Source: Volucribacter amazonae (GTDB lineage: Bacteria; Pseudomonadota; Gammaproteobacteria; Enterobacterales; Pasteurellaceae). Taken from it: a stretch of 64,000 nucleotides of DNA. Positions 16,761 to 25,865 of this stretch are shown in pieces. The notes beneath the pieces were generated by a model that was not told where the DNA came from, did no database searches, and worked only from the letters and a program-made list of their open reading frames with translations. Position 1 is the stretch's first letter; each line of letters opens with the position of its first letter. Where the stretch lies: NCBI RefSeq assembly GCF_029783845.1, contig NZ_LWID01000001.1:1364001-1428000 (forward strand), given 5' to 3'. A program made the position numbers and the translations under genes.

Positions 16761-19049
16761 ATGGCTAAATATACAAATGATGCAAGATTGTTAGTGGATT
16801 ATGTGGGGGGTATCGAGAATATTGCGGCAGTTACCCATTGTTTAACCCGAATGCGGTTTGTTTTACATAAAGCAAATTTAGTGGCAACGGATAAAATTGA
16901 AGATTTGGATTCTGTCAAAGGAACATTTACACGAGCTGGGCAATTTCAAATTATTATTGGGCCTGATGTGGCAGAGTTTTTTCAGGCTTTTGCACAATGT
17001 ACCCATTTACCTAATGCAACGCCAGAAAAATTAAAAGAGGCAATTATTGCTAGTGAGCGTGAGCGTAAAAATGAAAAGTCTTTTTTACAACGGATTATTG
17101 GTATTTTAGGCGATATTTTTGCTCCAGTGATCCCTGCCCTTATTGTTGGTGGGATTACCTTAGGGTTGCAAAATTTAATTGGGGTAATTAAGTTTTTTGA
17201 TGGTGGCAGTAAATCCTTAGCGGAAATATCGCTAATTTTTCATGGCTTAAATCAATTATTGGTGTTAATTGGTAATATTATTTTTCCTGCCTTACCTGTG
17301 TTTATCTGTTGGTCTATTTGTCGCCGAATGGGGGCATCACAGGTGTTGGGGATTGTGTTAGGACTTTCCCTTGTTTATTCAGGATTTATCCCTGTTAGTG
17401 ATATAGCTAATATTCCTATTGATAAAGTGTCATCTTGGGATTTTGGTTATTTCAAAGTTTATAATTATTCCTATCAAGGGCAAGTGGTTGCCGCAATGTT
17501 AGCAGGCTTTGTCCTTGTGAGTTTGGAACGGTTTTTTCGTTCTATCACGCCAACCTTAATTGCGATGATTGTTGTGCCAGTGGCTTCATTAATTCCTGCT
17601 ATTTTAATTGCTCAGGCAATTGCAGGACCAGTGGGCTTAGCCGTAGGAAATTGGTTAGCGGATATTATTTTGGCTGGTTTTGCCTCCGATTATAAAATCT
17701 TGGTGGCAGGGATTTTTGGCTTTGTGTTTGTTCCTGTACAGCTAACAGGTTTACATCAAATTGCCACAGCCATAGATTTAACTTTGGTATCAACTAAAGG
17801 CGGTACGCCCATTTGGCCATTATTAGCCTTATCAAGTATTTGTCAGGCATCAGCCATTTTAGCAATGACAATCCTACAACGTAAAAATGTGAAAGCCAGT
17901 CAAATCAATATTCCTGCTACCATTTCCTGTTATATTGCGGTTTCCGAACCTGCTATTTTTGGGGTCAATCTTAAATATGTGTTCCCTATGGTGGCAGGTA
18001 TGATAGGAACCTCTATTGCTTGTATGATTTCCATTGGTGGCGGTGTTGAGGCATTAAGTATCGGTGTTGCTGGTATATTGGGGGTTATTTCTATTAAACC
18101 ACAATTCTTACTCACATGGATTATCGCAGGGCTTATCGGTGCAGCCATTTCTTTTACTTTAACTTATCTTATTGGCTTAAAAAAATTAACCAGTTATGAT
18201 TTAACAGGCATACAAAGTAAAAATAATGAAGAAGAATTAACGGAAAATGCCTCAGAGCCAAACGAAAATATGGATAAACAAGAAAATAATGATAATCCCC
18301 ATAGCGAAAATGATGAAGAGGATATTGATATCGCCTCTATTTATGCGGAAGTTGAAGAAAACTTTTTAAAAGAGGAACAAAATTTACCGCCAGCGGAACA
18401 TAAAATGACAGCACCTGCGGAACAATACTGCCAATATCCTTTCCTTTCTCCTGCAGCGGGTTGGGTCATTCCTTTGGGGGCAGTGAGAGATGAAGGATTT
18501 GCTGGCGGATATATGGGCGAAGGGTTTGCGATTATTCCAACAGAGCGTTTTGTTGTCGCGCCTTTTGATGCTGAAGTGATTGCAACATACCCAACTAAAC
18601 ACGCCTATACTTTACGGGGTAAAGACGGTGTAGAAGTGCTTATTCATATTGGACTGGATACGGTCATTCTTGATGGTAGAGGATTTGATTGTTTTGTTGA
18701 ACAAGGCGATCAGGTAAAAGCGGGCGACAAACTTTGCCGAGTGGATTTTGACCTATTGAAAGAACATAATTTGTCCACTGTCATTGCGATAGTTTTCCCT
18801 AATAATGAACATATTTGGCTACAACCTGATTTACAACAGGTTACATTAGGACAAGCCAATATTCTTCAATTAGCTAAGCAAGATGAAGCAAAAGCACCGA
18901 AGAAAATTGAAATTATCACGAATAAGGAAGTGATTTTAGATAAACGTCGTCAACAAGAACAACATAAACGGCAAATGATTGATGAACGTGTAAAACAAAA
19001 AGTGCAAAAGGTACGAGAGCAAAAGCGTAGAGAGAAGCAAAATACATAA
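16761..19049 (+). CDS. treB: PTS EIIBCA fusion, trehalose (TreB) type
   Basis: This membrane permease takes up and phosphorylates a disaccharide. Residues 1-80 form EIIB with the phospho-cysteine in THCLTRMRF (Cys27). Residues about 110-475 form EIIC, whose GVHQ-like segment (TGLHQIATAIDLTLVSTKGG) and WPLLALSSICQ match TreB. Residues about 480-545 are a strongly acidic, low-complexity linker. Residues about 560-690 form EIIA of the glucose class (HAYTLRGKDGVEVLIHIGLD, with the phospho-histidine in HIG). The last 50 residues are basic. E. coli TreB lacks the EIIA part. No treC hydrolase lies nearby. Trehalose is the best guess; another glucoside is possible. Confidence 0.8.
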   Translation: MAKYTNDARLLVDYVGGIENIAAVTHCLTRMRFVLHKANLVATDKIEDLDSVKGTFTRAGQFQIIIGPDVAEFFQAFAQCTHLPNATPEKLKEAIIASERERKNEKSFLQRIIGILGDIFAPVIPALIVGGITLGLQNLIGVIKFFDGGSKSLAEISLIFHGLNQLLVLIGNIIFPALPVFICWSICRRMGASQVLGIVLGLSLVYSGFIPVSDIANIPIDKVSSWDFGYFKVYNYSYQGQVVAAMLAGFVLVSLERFFRSITPTLIAMIVVPVASLIPAILIAQAIAGPVGLAVGNWLADIILAGFASDYKILVAGIFGFVFVPVQLTGLHQIATAIDLTLVSTKGGTPIWPLLALSSICQASAILAMTILQRKNVKASQINIPATISCYIAVSEPAIFGVNLKYVFPMVAGMIGTSIACMISIGGGVEALSIGVAGILGVISIKPQFLLTWIIAGLIGAAISFTLTYLIGLKKLTSYDLTGIQSKNNEEELTENASEPNENMDKQENNDNPHSENDEEDIDIASIYAEVEENFLKEEQNLPPAEHKMTAPAEQYCQYPFLSPAAGWVIPLGAVRDEGFAGGYMGEGFAIIPTERFVVAPFDAEVIATYPTKHAYTLRGKDGVEVLIHIGLDTVILDGRGFDCFVEQGDQVKAGDKLCRVDFDLLKEHNLSTVIAIVFPNNEHIWLQPDLQQVTLGQANILQLAKQDEAKAPKKIEIITNKEVILDKRRQQEQHKRQMIDERVKQKVQKVREQKRREKQNT

Positions 19050-19097
19050 AAAAATAACCGCACTTTTTATGTTATGGTAAAAAATAGAGAGAATATT

Positions 19098-19874
19098 ATG
19101 CAAAAAATTAATCCGCAAGACTGTGGTTTCTGGTTGCTGACCCAAGGTAGCCAATTACATTTGATTGATGGAAAATTGCCTTATGGCTATGCCAAAGAGT
19201 TTCAATTAGAGGGCTTACAAGCTATGGTAATTGGGGCATTGGAACAACAACCCCTTTGGTTGGTGGCGGAAGTGCCTGATTCTCAGCGGGCTTATTTTTC
19301 TTTGCGTGATCAACTTTATTTACCTGAGCGTACTTTCAATTTATTAAGTCGTGGCATAGAGTTAAATTACTTTTTTCATACGCATCAATTTTGTGGTAAA
19401 TGTGGGCATAAAACTTTATTAGCACAAGATGAATGGGCTGTGGAATGTGAACAATGTCATTTTCGTACTTATCCTGTGATTTGCCCGTCTATTATTGTAG
19501 CGGTTCGGCGAGGAAAAGAGATTTTATTGGCTTGTCATCAACGTCATAAAGAAAGCCAAATGTATACTACCTTAGCAGGATTTGTGGAAGTGGGAGAGTC
19601 TTTTGAGCAAGCAGTAGAGCGGGAAATTTTTGAGGAAACCAATATAAAAGTAAAAAATATCCGTTATGTAGCAAGCCAGCCTTGGGCTTTTCCTAATTCG
19701 CAAATGGTGGGATTTTTAGCGGATTATGCGGAGGGGGAAATAAAAATTCAGCCTGAGGAAATTTATGATGCTGCTTGGTTTTCGGTGGATCAGCCTTTGC
19801 CAATATTGCCTCCACAAGGCACAATTGCTCGTAAATTAATTGAGCAAACCTTACAGTTATGTCAGCAGGAATGA
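19098..19874 (+). CDS. nudC: NAD(+) diphosphatase / RNA deNADding enzyme
   Basis: NudC hydrolyses NAD(H) to NMN and AMP and removes NAD caps from RNA. I start at the ATG of MQKINPQDCGFW after AGAGAG, since an in-frame ATG eight codons earlier has no ribosome site. The product is 258 residues, near the usual 257. A zinc ribbon (CGKCGHKTLLAQDEWAVECE) lies near residue 100, the Nudix box GFVEVGESFEQAVEREIFEE near residue 160, and the NudC-specific SQPWAFPNSQMVG follows. The gene stands alone between the PTS gene and hemC. Confidence 0.96.
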   Translation: MQKINPQDCGFWLLTQGSQLHLIDGKLPYGYAKEFQLEGLQAMVIGALEQQPLWLVAEVPDSQRAYFSLRDQLYLPERTFNLLSRGIELNYFFHTHQFCGKCGHKTLLAQDEWAVECEQCHFRTYPVICPSIIVAVRRGKEILLACHQRHKESQMYTTLAGFVEVGESFEQAVEREIFEETNIKVKNIRYVASQPWAFPNSQMVGFLADYAEGEIKIQPEEIYDAAWFSVDQPLPILPPQGTIARKLIEQTLQLCQQE

Positions 19875-19943
19875 ATATTCAACTGACTTTTTGCTTTAAC
19901 AATGATAGGATAGGGTCAATTATTTGACATAAAATTATAGGCT

Positions 19944-20873
19944 ATGACTGATAAAAATACCCTAAGAATTGCCACAAGACAAAGTTTATTAGCATTATGG
20001 CAAGCCAATTATGTAAAACAACGTTTACAACAATATTATCCCGAATTAAATGTTGAACTTGTGCCAATGGTTACCAAGGGTGACGTGATTTTGGATTCTC
20101 CCTTAGCAAAGATTGGTGGAAAAGGGTTATTTGTCAAAGAGTTAGAAAGTGCTTTATTAGAATATCGTGCGGATATTGCAGTACACTCAATGAAAGATGT
20201 ACCCATGGCTTTTCCTGAAGGATTAATGCTCGCAGTTATTTGCCCTCGAGAAGATCCTCGCGATGTATTTGTGTCTAATCATTATGCTAATTTGGCGGCA
20301 TTGCCAACGGGTTCTGTGGTGGGAACGTCAAGTTTACGCCGTCAATGCCAGTTAAAAGCCTTACGCCCTGATTTGGTAATTCGTTCTTTACGGGGCAATG
20401 TGGGGACAAGGTTGAATAAATTAGATAATGGCGATTATGATGCCATTATTTTGGCTTCCGCAGGGTTAATCCGTTTGGGAGAAGCGGAACGTATTACGGA
20501 TTTTCTTGATATACAAACCTGTTTACCTGCGGTCGGGCAGGGGGCGGTAGGGATTGAGTGTCGAGCAGATGATTATCAAGTGCAAGCCTTATTAGCCCCT
20601 TTAGCCGATCCTACAACCAGTTATTGCGTGCAGGCAGAACGGGCAATGAATCAGCGTTTACAAGGTGGTTGCCAAGTGCCGATTGCAGGTTACGCAGTAT
20701 TACAGAATGAACAACTTTATTTGCAAGCCCTAGTGGGAGCGGAAGATGGTAGCCAAATTATTCGTGCCTCAGCCACAAGTGCGGTGCAATTTGCGGAAAA
20801 TTTGGGTATACGCGTGGCTGAAGATCTCTTGCAACAAGGGGCGGATAAATTATTAACAGCGTTGTATCAGTAA
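19944..20873 (+). CDS. hemC: porphobilinogen deaminase (hydroxymethylbilane synthase)
   Basis: The enzyme polymerises four porphobilinogens into hydroxymethylbilane in tetrapyrrole synthesis. The 309 residues contain the family landmarks RIATRQSLLALWQA (residue 7), HSMKDVPM (near 82), TSSLRRQCQL and RSLRGNVGTRL. The cofactor-binding cysteine is in QGGCQVPIAGYA (near residue 240). It opens the set hemC-hemD-hemX-hemY, all on one strand with gaps of 17, 65 and 13 bases. The start has no strong ribosome site, so an alternative nearby start cannot be excluded. Confidence 0.97.
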   Translation: MTDKNTLRIATRQSLLALWQANYVKQRLQQYYPELNVELVPMVTKGDVILDSPLAKIGGKGLFVKELESALLEYRADIAVHSMKDVPMAFPEGLMLAVICPREDPRDVFVSNHYANLAALPTGSVVGTSSLRRQCQLKALRPDLVIRSLRGNVGTRLNKLDNGDYDAIILASAGLIRLGEAERITDFLDIQTCLPAVGQGAVGIECRADDYQVQALLAPLADPTTSYCVQAERAMNQRLQGGCQVPIAGYAVLQNEQLYLQALVGAEDGSQIIRASATSAVQFAENLGIRVAEDLLQQGADKLLTALYQ

Positions 20874-20890
20874 TTTATGGGGTATAGATA

Positions 20891-21652
20891 ATGGGCGTAT
20901 TGGTAACACGTCCTGCCCAACAAGGGGCGATTTTAGTTGATATGCTCAATAAAGCGGGTATTGCTTCATTGCATTTTCCTGTTTTTGATATTCAAGCCTG
21001 TGAGCAATTAAATACTTTACCCCATAAATTGGCACAGATGAATAGCAATGATTATGTTGTTATGGTGTCAAGAAATGCAGTAGATTATGCTTATCAAACT
21101 TTGCTTTCTACGGGATTTACATGGCGTGCGGATTTGCAATATTTTTCTGTTGGGCAAAGTAGTGCGGAGAGGTTTTGTGAATTAACAGGATTACCCATAA
21201 CCTACCCTTATGCTCAACAAAATAGTGAAGGATTGTTAGCACTGACAGCGATGCAAACAGAGTATCTTGCCGAGAGACAAATTTTATTATTGCGTGGGAA
21301 TGAGGGGCGCCCCCTTTTTCCAGAGCAAATTCAGCAACGTGGAGCAACATTAGACATTGTGCAATGTTATCAGCGTCAAGCAATACCTTATATAGGTGCT
21401 GAGCAAGTCAGTATATGGAAACGAGCGGGAATTAATACATTGGTGGTAACCAGTGGCGAAATTTTACGTTATTTACTAAAATTTGTTCCCCTTGAGCAGC
21501 ATCATTGGTTAAAACATTGTAGATTTATTACGATCAGTCAACGTATTGCATTACTTGCACGTCAACAAGGTTGGCAACATATTTTTGTTTCAGAGCGACC
21601 GAATAATAGGGCATTGTTTTCTACCCTTGTGGCAATGAAAAATAATATATAG
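20891..21652 (+). CDS. hemD: uroporphyrinogen-III synthase
   Basis: The enzyme cyclises hydroxymethylbilane to uroporphyrinogen III. The family has few invariant residues. Here the start MGVLVTRPAQQGAILVDML, the central LLLRGNEGRPLFPEQIQQRG and the VVTSGEILRYLL segment identify it in 253 residues. Its TAG stop is formed by the first bases of a Correia-like end (TATAG at 21648), so the natural C-terminus may have been trimmed or altered slightly. It lies between hemC and hemX as in other gamma-proteobacteria. Confidence 0.93.
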   Translation: MGVLVTRPAQQGAILVDMLNKAGIASLHFPVFDIQACEQLNTLPHKLAQMNSNDYVVMVSRNAVDYAYQTLLSTGFTWRADLQYFSVGQSSAERFCELTGLPITYPYAQQNSEGLLALTAMQTEYLAERQILLLRGNEGRPLFPEQIQQRGATLDIVQCYQRQAIPYIGAEQVSIWKRAGINTLVVTSGEILRYLLKFVPLEQHHWLKHCRFITISQRIALLARQQGWQHIFVSERPNNRALFSTLVAMKNNI

Positions 21653-21671
21653 TCGTTCCACTTTAAAATAA
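21648..21671 (+). repeat. single end of a Correia-like element
   Basis: TATAGTCGTTCCACTTTAAA is present, then similarity stops. It supplies the hemD stop codon and lies in the short gap before hemX. Confidence 0.65.
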
Positions 21672-21717
21672 ATGAAATAATAGCATGGTAATTCAAGAGC
21701 AAATAAGTGAGTAGCCT

Positions 21718-23232
21718 ATGACAACAGATAAAAAAGACCTTGCACAACAAAATTCCTCTGTTCCAAATAAAGAACAAGGAAAGGAAGAAAATAACAAGGC
21801 AAAAAAGGTGGATAATGCGAAATCATCAGAGGTAACGCCAAGGGTGGCGACCTCTAATAATATGAGTTCAACACAATCCGTAAGCCAAACTTCAACGCAT
21901 AAAAAAGGAAATGATGTGGAAAAGAATACACCAAAAAATAATGTAAAAACTGACCGCACTTTGGATAATCAACAAGCGGTATCAAGCCATTCTTCAAGCA
22001 AGAAAGGTGGAACTGGCTTGGCATTACTTGCGATTTTAATTGCTTTAGGTGTTGGGGCTGGCGGTTATTATGTGGGACAGCAACAGGTGGCAAGCCTTGA
22101 GCAAAAAATTGCTGACCTAGCATCATCACAACCACAAGTGGTTGAAGCACAACAAGATGATCGATTAACGCAACAATTACAGCAATTAAACCAAGATTAT
22201 CAAACTTTAAATAATAAACTCACTGAATTTGCACAACGTCAATCGGGAGAGCAACAATCCTTTGAAACCTTGCAAGAGCAAGTGAATAAAATCAATAATG
22301 TGATTAAAGCTGAACCTAGCGATTGGCTTTTATCTGAAGCGGATTTCTTATTAAATAATGCGTTGCGTAAATTGGTTTTAGATGGCGATGTGGATACTGC
22401 TATTGCTTTATTACAAGTGGCTTCTCAAAGTCTTGAGCAAGTTTCTGACGCACGTATTGTTAGTGTACGAAAAGCCTTGAATGATGATTTAAAACAATTA
22501 TTAGCCGTTAATAATATTGACCAAAATGCCATTATGCAACGTTTGTCTATGTTAGCGAATAACATTGATGAATTGGAAATTTTAAATGTGAATTTTGGTG
22601 ATAATACAGATAATGTGCAATTATCCGATTCAATGCTGGATTGGAAAGAAAATGTGAAAAAAAGTGCGGTGTCTTTTTTAAATCATTTTATTCGCATTAC
22701 GCCAAAATCACAAAATGATAAAGCATTGCTTGCCCCAAATCAGGATATTTATTTGCGTGAGAATATCCGTTTACGTTTACAAATTGCGATTTTAGCTGTA
22801 CCTCGTCAGCAAAATGAATTATATAAACAATCCCTTGAGGCGGTGGCGGCTTGGGTAAGAAGTTATTTTAATACCAATACTGAGGCGGCAAAAGATTTCT
22901 TACAACAAGTGGATAATTTAATGGAGCAATCCATTTATGTTGATGTACCGACAAAATTAAGTAGTCTTACCTTGCTTGATGAATTGTTGCATCGTCAAGG
23001 GCAAAGTTTGCAACGCATTGAAATTCGTGCGGATAAAGCCTTAACTGAGGATAGCGATCAACAAGCGGATAAACTGATTTTAGAGGAACAAGCTGAGCAA
23101 AATGCTTTGGCTGAACAAGAGGATAATTCATCACAGAATACCGCAACAGAGGAAATCCAATCTCAGCCAGCAGAAACAGAAAAAAGTGCAGAGCCAGTTA
23201 CTTCTGTGAATGATAGCCAAACGGCAGAATAA
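21718..23232 (+). CDS. hemX: HemX-like membrane protein
   Basis: The product has been called uroporphyrinogen-III C-methyltransferase, but this family lacks the methyltransferase fold and its function is uncertain. Of 504 residues, the first 95 are polar and cytoplasmic. One membrane segment follows (GLALLAILIALGVGAGGYYV, about 99-118), then a coiled coil (about 120-195) and a helical periplasmic domain including the conserved WLLSEADFLLNNALRKL. The last 60 residues are acidic and low-complexity. It lies between hemD and hemY as usual. Two uptake signals fall inside it (21953, 22662). Confidence 0.93.
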   Translation: MTTDKKDLAQQNSSVPNKEQGKEENNKAKKVDNAKSSEVTPRVATSNNMSSTQSVSQTSTHKKGNDVEKNTPKNNVKTDRTLDNQQAVSSHSSSKKGGTGLALLAILIALGVGAGGYYVGQQQVASLEQKIADLASSQPQVVEAQQDDRLTQQLQQLNQDYQTLNNKLTEFAQRQSGEQQSFETLQEQVNKINNVIKAEPSDWLLSEADFLLNNALRKLVLDGDVDTAIALLQVASQSLEQVSDARIVSVRKALNDDLKQLLAVNNIDQNAIMQRLSMLANNIDELEILNVNFGDNTDNVQLSDSMLDWKENVKKSAVSFLNHFIRITPKSQNDKALLAPNQDIYLRENIRLRLQIAILAVPRQQNELYKQSLEAVAAWVRSYFNTNTEAAKDFLQQVDNLMEQSIYVDVPTKLSSLTLLDELLHRQGQSLQRIEIRADKALTEDSDQQADKLILEEQAEQNALAEQEDNSSQNTATEEIQSQPAETEKSAEPVTSVNDSQTAE

Positions 23233-23245
23233 GGGAGGATAAGTA

Positions 23246-24502
23246 ATGTTACGCGTTTTATTTCTAATGCTTATCCTGTTAGCAGGATTAATTGCAGGAC
23301 CTTATTTAGCGGGGAAACAGGGCTATGTATTAATTGAAGCCGTCAGTTACACTATTGAAATGAGTATCACTACTCTGGTGATTTTCTTTGTCTTGAGCTT
23401 GGCGATCATCTATGGTTTGGAATGGATTATTACGCGCTTTTGTCGCTTAAGTTCTGGCACTTATAGTTGGTTCTCACGCCGTAAACGCCAAAAAGCTCAA
23501 CGCCAAACCTTAGAGGGATTAATGCGTATGGACGAGGGCGATTATGCCAAGGCGGAAAAATTAATTGGTAAAAATGCCAAACATTCAGCAGAACCGATTT
23601 TAAATTTTGTGAAAGCCGCAGAGGCTGCACAGCAAAAAGGCGATGAGTTTGCGGCAAACGAGTATTTAAGACAAGCAACGGAACTAGCTGGTTCTGATAA
23701 CCTTATGCTAGAAATTGCACGCACACGTATTATGTTAATGCAACATAAGTTACCTGCCGCTCGTAGTGCAGTAGATAGCTTGTTAGAAATGTCGCCTAAA
23801 AATGCAGAAGTATTAAAATTGGCAGTGGAGATTTATTTAAAATCTTCTGCTTATCAAGCATTAGACAATATTTTACCAAGGGTAGAACGTAGCAATTTAT
23901 ATACAGGGCAGGCTTTTGAACAGCTAGAGCAACAGGTTATTGATGGTTTGCTTAATGAAAAATTAAATGAAGAAGGACAAGAGGGCTTACTCACATGGTG
24001 GGAGCATCAATCACGTCAACGTCGTCATAATCCTTATGCAAAATTAGCTTTAATTACCAGTTTAATTGCTTGTAATGATCATCAATCCGCTTATCAATTT
24101 AGCTTAGAATTAGCTAAAAAATTGAATGATGACAGTGCAGAAATGCCATTATTGTTACAACAAATTAGCCAATTACAACCAACGGAAAGTGGAAAACTTA
24201 TTAAGCTATTAGAAAAACGGCTTAAACAAACAAGCAATAGTCAGCGAGTTTGTCAATATCAGCGTGCTTTAGCCTATCTTTATGCTCGAGCAGGTTTGCT
24301 TGAAAAATCAGCTAACGCCTTTAAGGCAATGTTAGAGCAACAAGGTTGTTCATTAAGTGAAGATATTACCATGGCAACTTATGTTTTTGAGCAAGTCAAA
24401 GATAATGAAGCTATTCAACGTTTAAATGCACAAAATCTAAAAAGTTTGATGCCACTTGAGCAAACCAGCGAGAATACAACGGCTTTGCTTGCTAAGAAAT
24501 AG
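23246..24502 (+). CDS. hemY: HemY protein (TPR membrane protein of heme synthesis)
   Basis: This is an inner-membrane protein linked to late heme synthesis. The 418 residues start with two membrane segments (LMLILLAGLIAGPYLAG and LVIFFVLSLAIIYGLEW), then a HemY N-terminal domain and TPR-like helical repeats from about residue 95. It is unrelated to Gram-positive HemY oxidase. The gene follows hemX by 13 bases with ribosome site GGGAGGATAAGT and ends in a clear terminator, which closes the hemCDXY set. Confidence 0.95.
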   Translation: MLRVLFLMLILLAGLIAGPYLAGKQGYVLIEAVSYTIEMSITTLVIFFVLSLAIIYGLEWIITRFCRLSSGTYSWFSRRKRQKAQRQTLEGLMRMDEGDYAKAEKLIGKNAKHSAEPILNFVKAAEAAQQKGDEFAANEYLRQATELAGSDNLMLEIARTRIMLMQHKLPAARSAVDSLLEMSPKNAEVLKLAVEIYLKSSAYQALDNILPRVERSNLYTGQAFEQLEQQVIDGLLNEKLNEEGQEGLLTWWEHQSRQRRHNPYAKLALITSLIACNDHQSAYQFSLELAKKLNDDSAEMPLLLQQISQLQPTESGKLIKLLEKRLKQTSNSQRVCQYQRALAYLYARAGLLEKSANAFKAMLEQQGCSLSEDITMATYVFEQVKDNEAIQRLNAQNLKSLMPLEQTSENTTALLAKK

Positions 24503-24527
24503 CTTTTATACAAAATGAAATTGTTTT

Positions 24528-24557
24528 AAACCCGATTTTTAATCGGGTTTATTTTTT
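24528..24557 (+). terminator. terminator of the hemCDXY set
   Basis: AAACCCGAT and ATCGGGTTT form a perfect 9-bp stem, followed by ATTTTTTAG. It lies 25 bases after the hemY stop. Confidence 0.85.
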
Positions 24558-24979
24558 AGTATTATAAAATCGTTCCGCAAATTGGTGTAATGGACAAAAT
24601 GGCCACTAAAAAGTGGCTTGAAGCCTTATAGTATAAGGCTTTAACTCACTTTTTTGAAAAATGAACAAAAAATTGCCCATTCTGTTTAAATAAACAGATA
24701 AAAAAACATGGTATTAGAAACCATATTCAACGCTATAAATGTAATCATTGTAATAAGACCTTTACCTTTCAAAACAAATTAAATCCCACCGAAATTTGGT
24801 TTTATTATTCTCAAGGAAAACAAACGTATAAAGAGCTTGCCATTAAATACTAATGTTCTGTTAAAACAATTCAAAGATATATCGATAAAGCCCCGAAAAA
24901 CGCCTTAAATTTACCCTCATCAACTTATTTAAATATTATTATGGATACCACTTTCTTTAAGCGAGATTTTGGTGTATTA

Positions 24980-25865
24980 TAGTAAAATCTAATTAAATAC
25001 GCTACAATATTCACATGGCATACTCAAAAGACTACCGACAAATGATATTAGCCAAACTCAAAGGTGGCGCAAGCTTTCGAGAATTGGCACAAGAGTTTCA
25101 GCTCAGTACTAACACCATCCAGAGATGGAAGAAAAACCCTGAACGAAAGAAACGTATTGTTAAACCTTATAAGATTGATAACGAGCTCCTCAAAGCCGAT
25201 GTTGAAGCTTATCCCGATGATTATCAATGGCAGCGAGCACAGCGTTTAGGTTGTAGCCAAAACGCCATTTGTACGGCTTTAAAAAGGCTCGGAATAACAC
25301 GTAAAAAAAGACGTTAGCGCATTCTCAAGCAAATACTGAAAAACGAAAGTCTTTTCTTAATGCGCTAAAAGCATTTAAAAAAGCGGGAAGAAAAATCATT
25401 TATTTAGATGAGAGCGGCTTTAAAATGCATGACAACAGACCGCATGGGTATGCTCAAAGAGGTAAGCCTTGTCTTAGCCAATCCAACTGGCAACTTAAAA
25501 ACCAGAGCAATGCCATCGGTGCTGTGCTTAATCAACAGCTGTTTGCTGTGGGGTTGTATGATTGCAGTATTAATAGCGATGTTTTTCATGGTTGGGTCCA
25601 GCAGTGATTACTTCCGCAACTTCCTGATAACAGTGTTATTGTGATGGATAATGCCGCTTTTCATAAAGGTTCAGACACAAAAGCATTAATAGAAGCCGCG
25701 GGGCACACCATTCTCTGGCTCCCACCTTACAGTCCTGACCTTAATCCAATTGAACGTACTTGGGCTTGGATAAAGCAAAAACGTAAAGAATGTCGGTTAA
25801 ATTGCATAGACCGTCTATTCTTTTATTTTATGTGGTTTTGTGGCGATTTTTAATGGGTTTTACTA
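24980..25865 (+). mobile_element. IS630-family insertion sequence (886 bp) inside the IS256-like element
   Basis: The ends are TAGTAAAATCTAATT at the left and AATGGGTTTTACTA at the right, inverted with few mismatches. TA is duplicated at 24978-24979 and 25866-25867, the hallmark of IS630/Tc1-mariner insertion. The host reading frame is restored exactly when the element and one TA are removed. The element therefore inserted after the IS256-like copy arrived. Confidence 0.9.
25015..25853 (+). pseudogene. IS630-family transposase (orfA/orfB with A7 frameshift site and a nonsense codon)
   Basis: The first part (25015-25317, 100 residues, MAYSKDYRQMILAKL, helix-turn-helix FRELAQEFQLSTNTIQRWKK) ends just after an AAAAAAAG tract. 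A minus-one slip there joins it to KTLAHSQANTEKRKSFLNAL. The DDE core then shows IIYLDESGF, VIVMDNAAFH and PNPIERTWAW-type acidic residues (LNPIERTWAWIKQ). An in-frame TGA at 25605-25607 splits this second part, so the copy looks inactive unless suppressed. Programmed slippage on A-tracts is known in IS630 relatives; here it is inferred. Confidence 0.8.
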
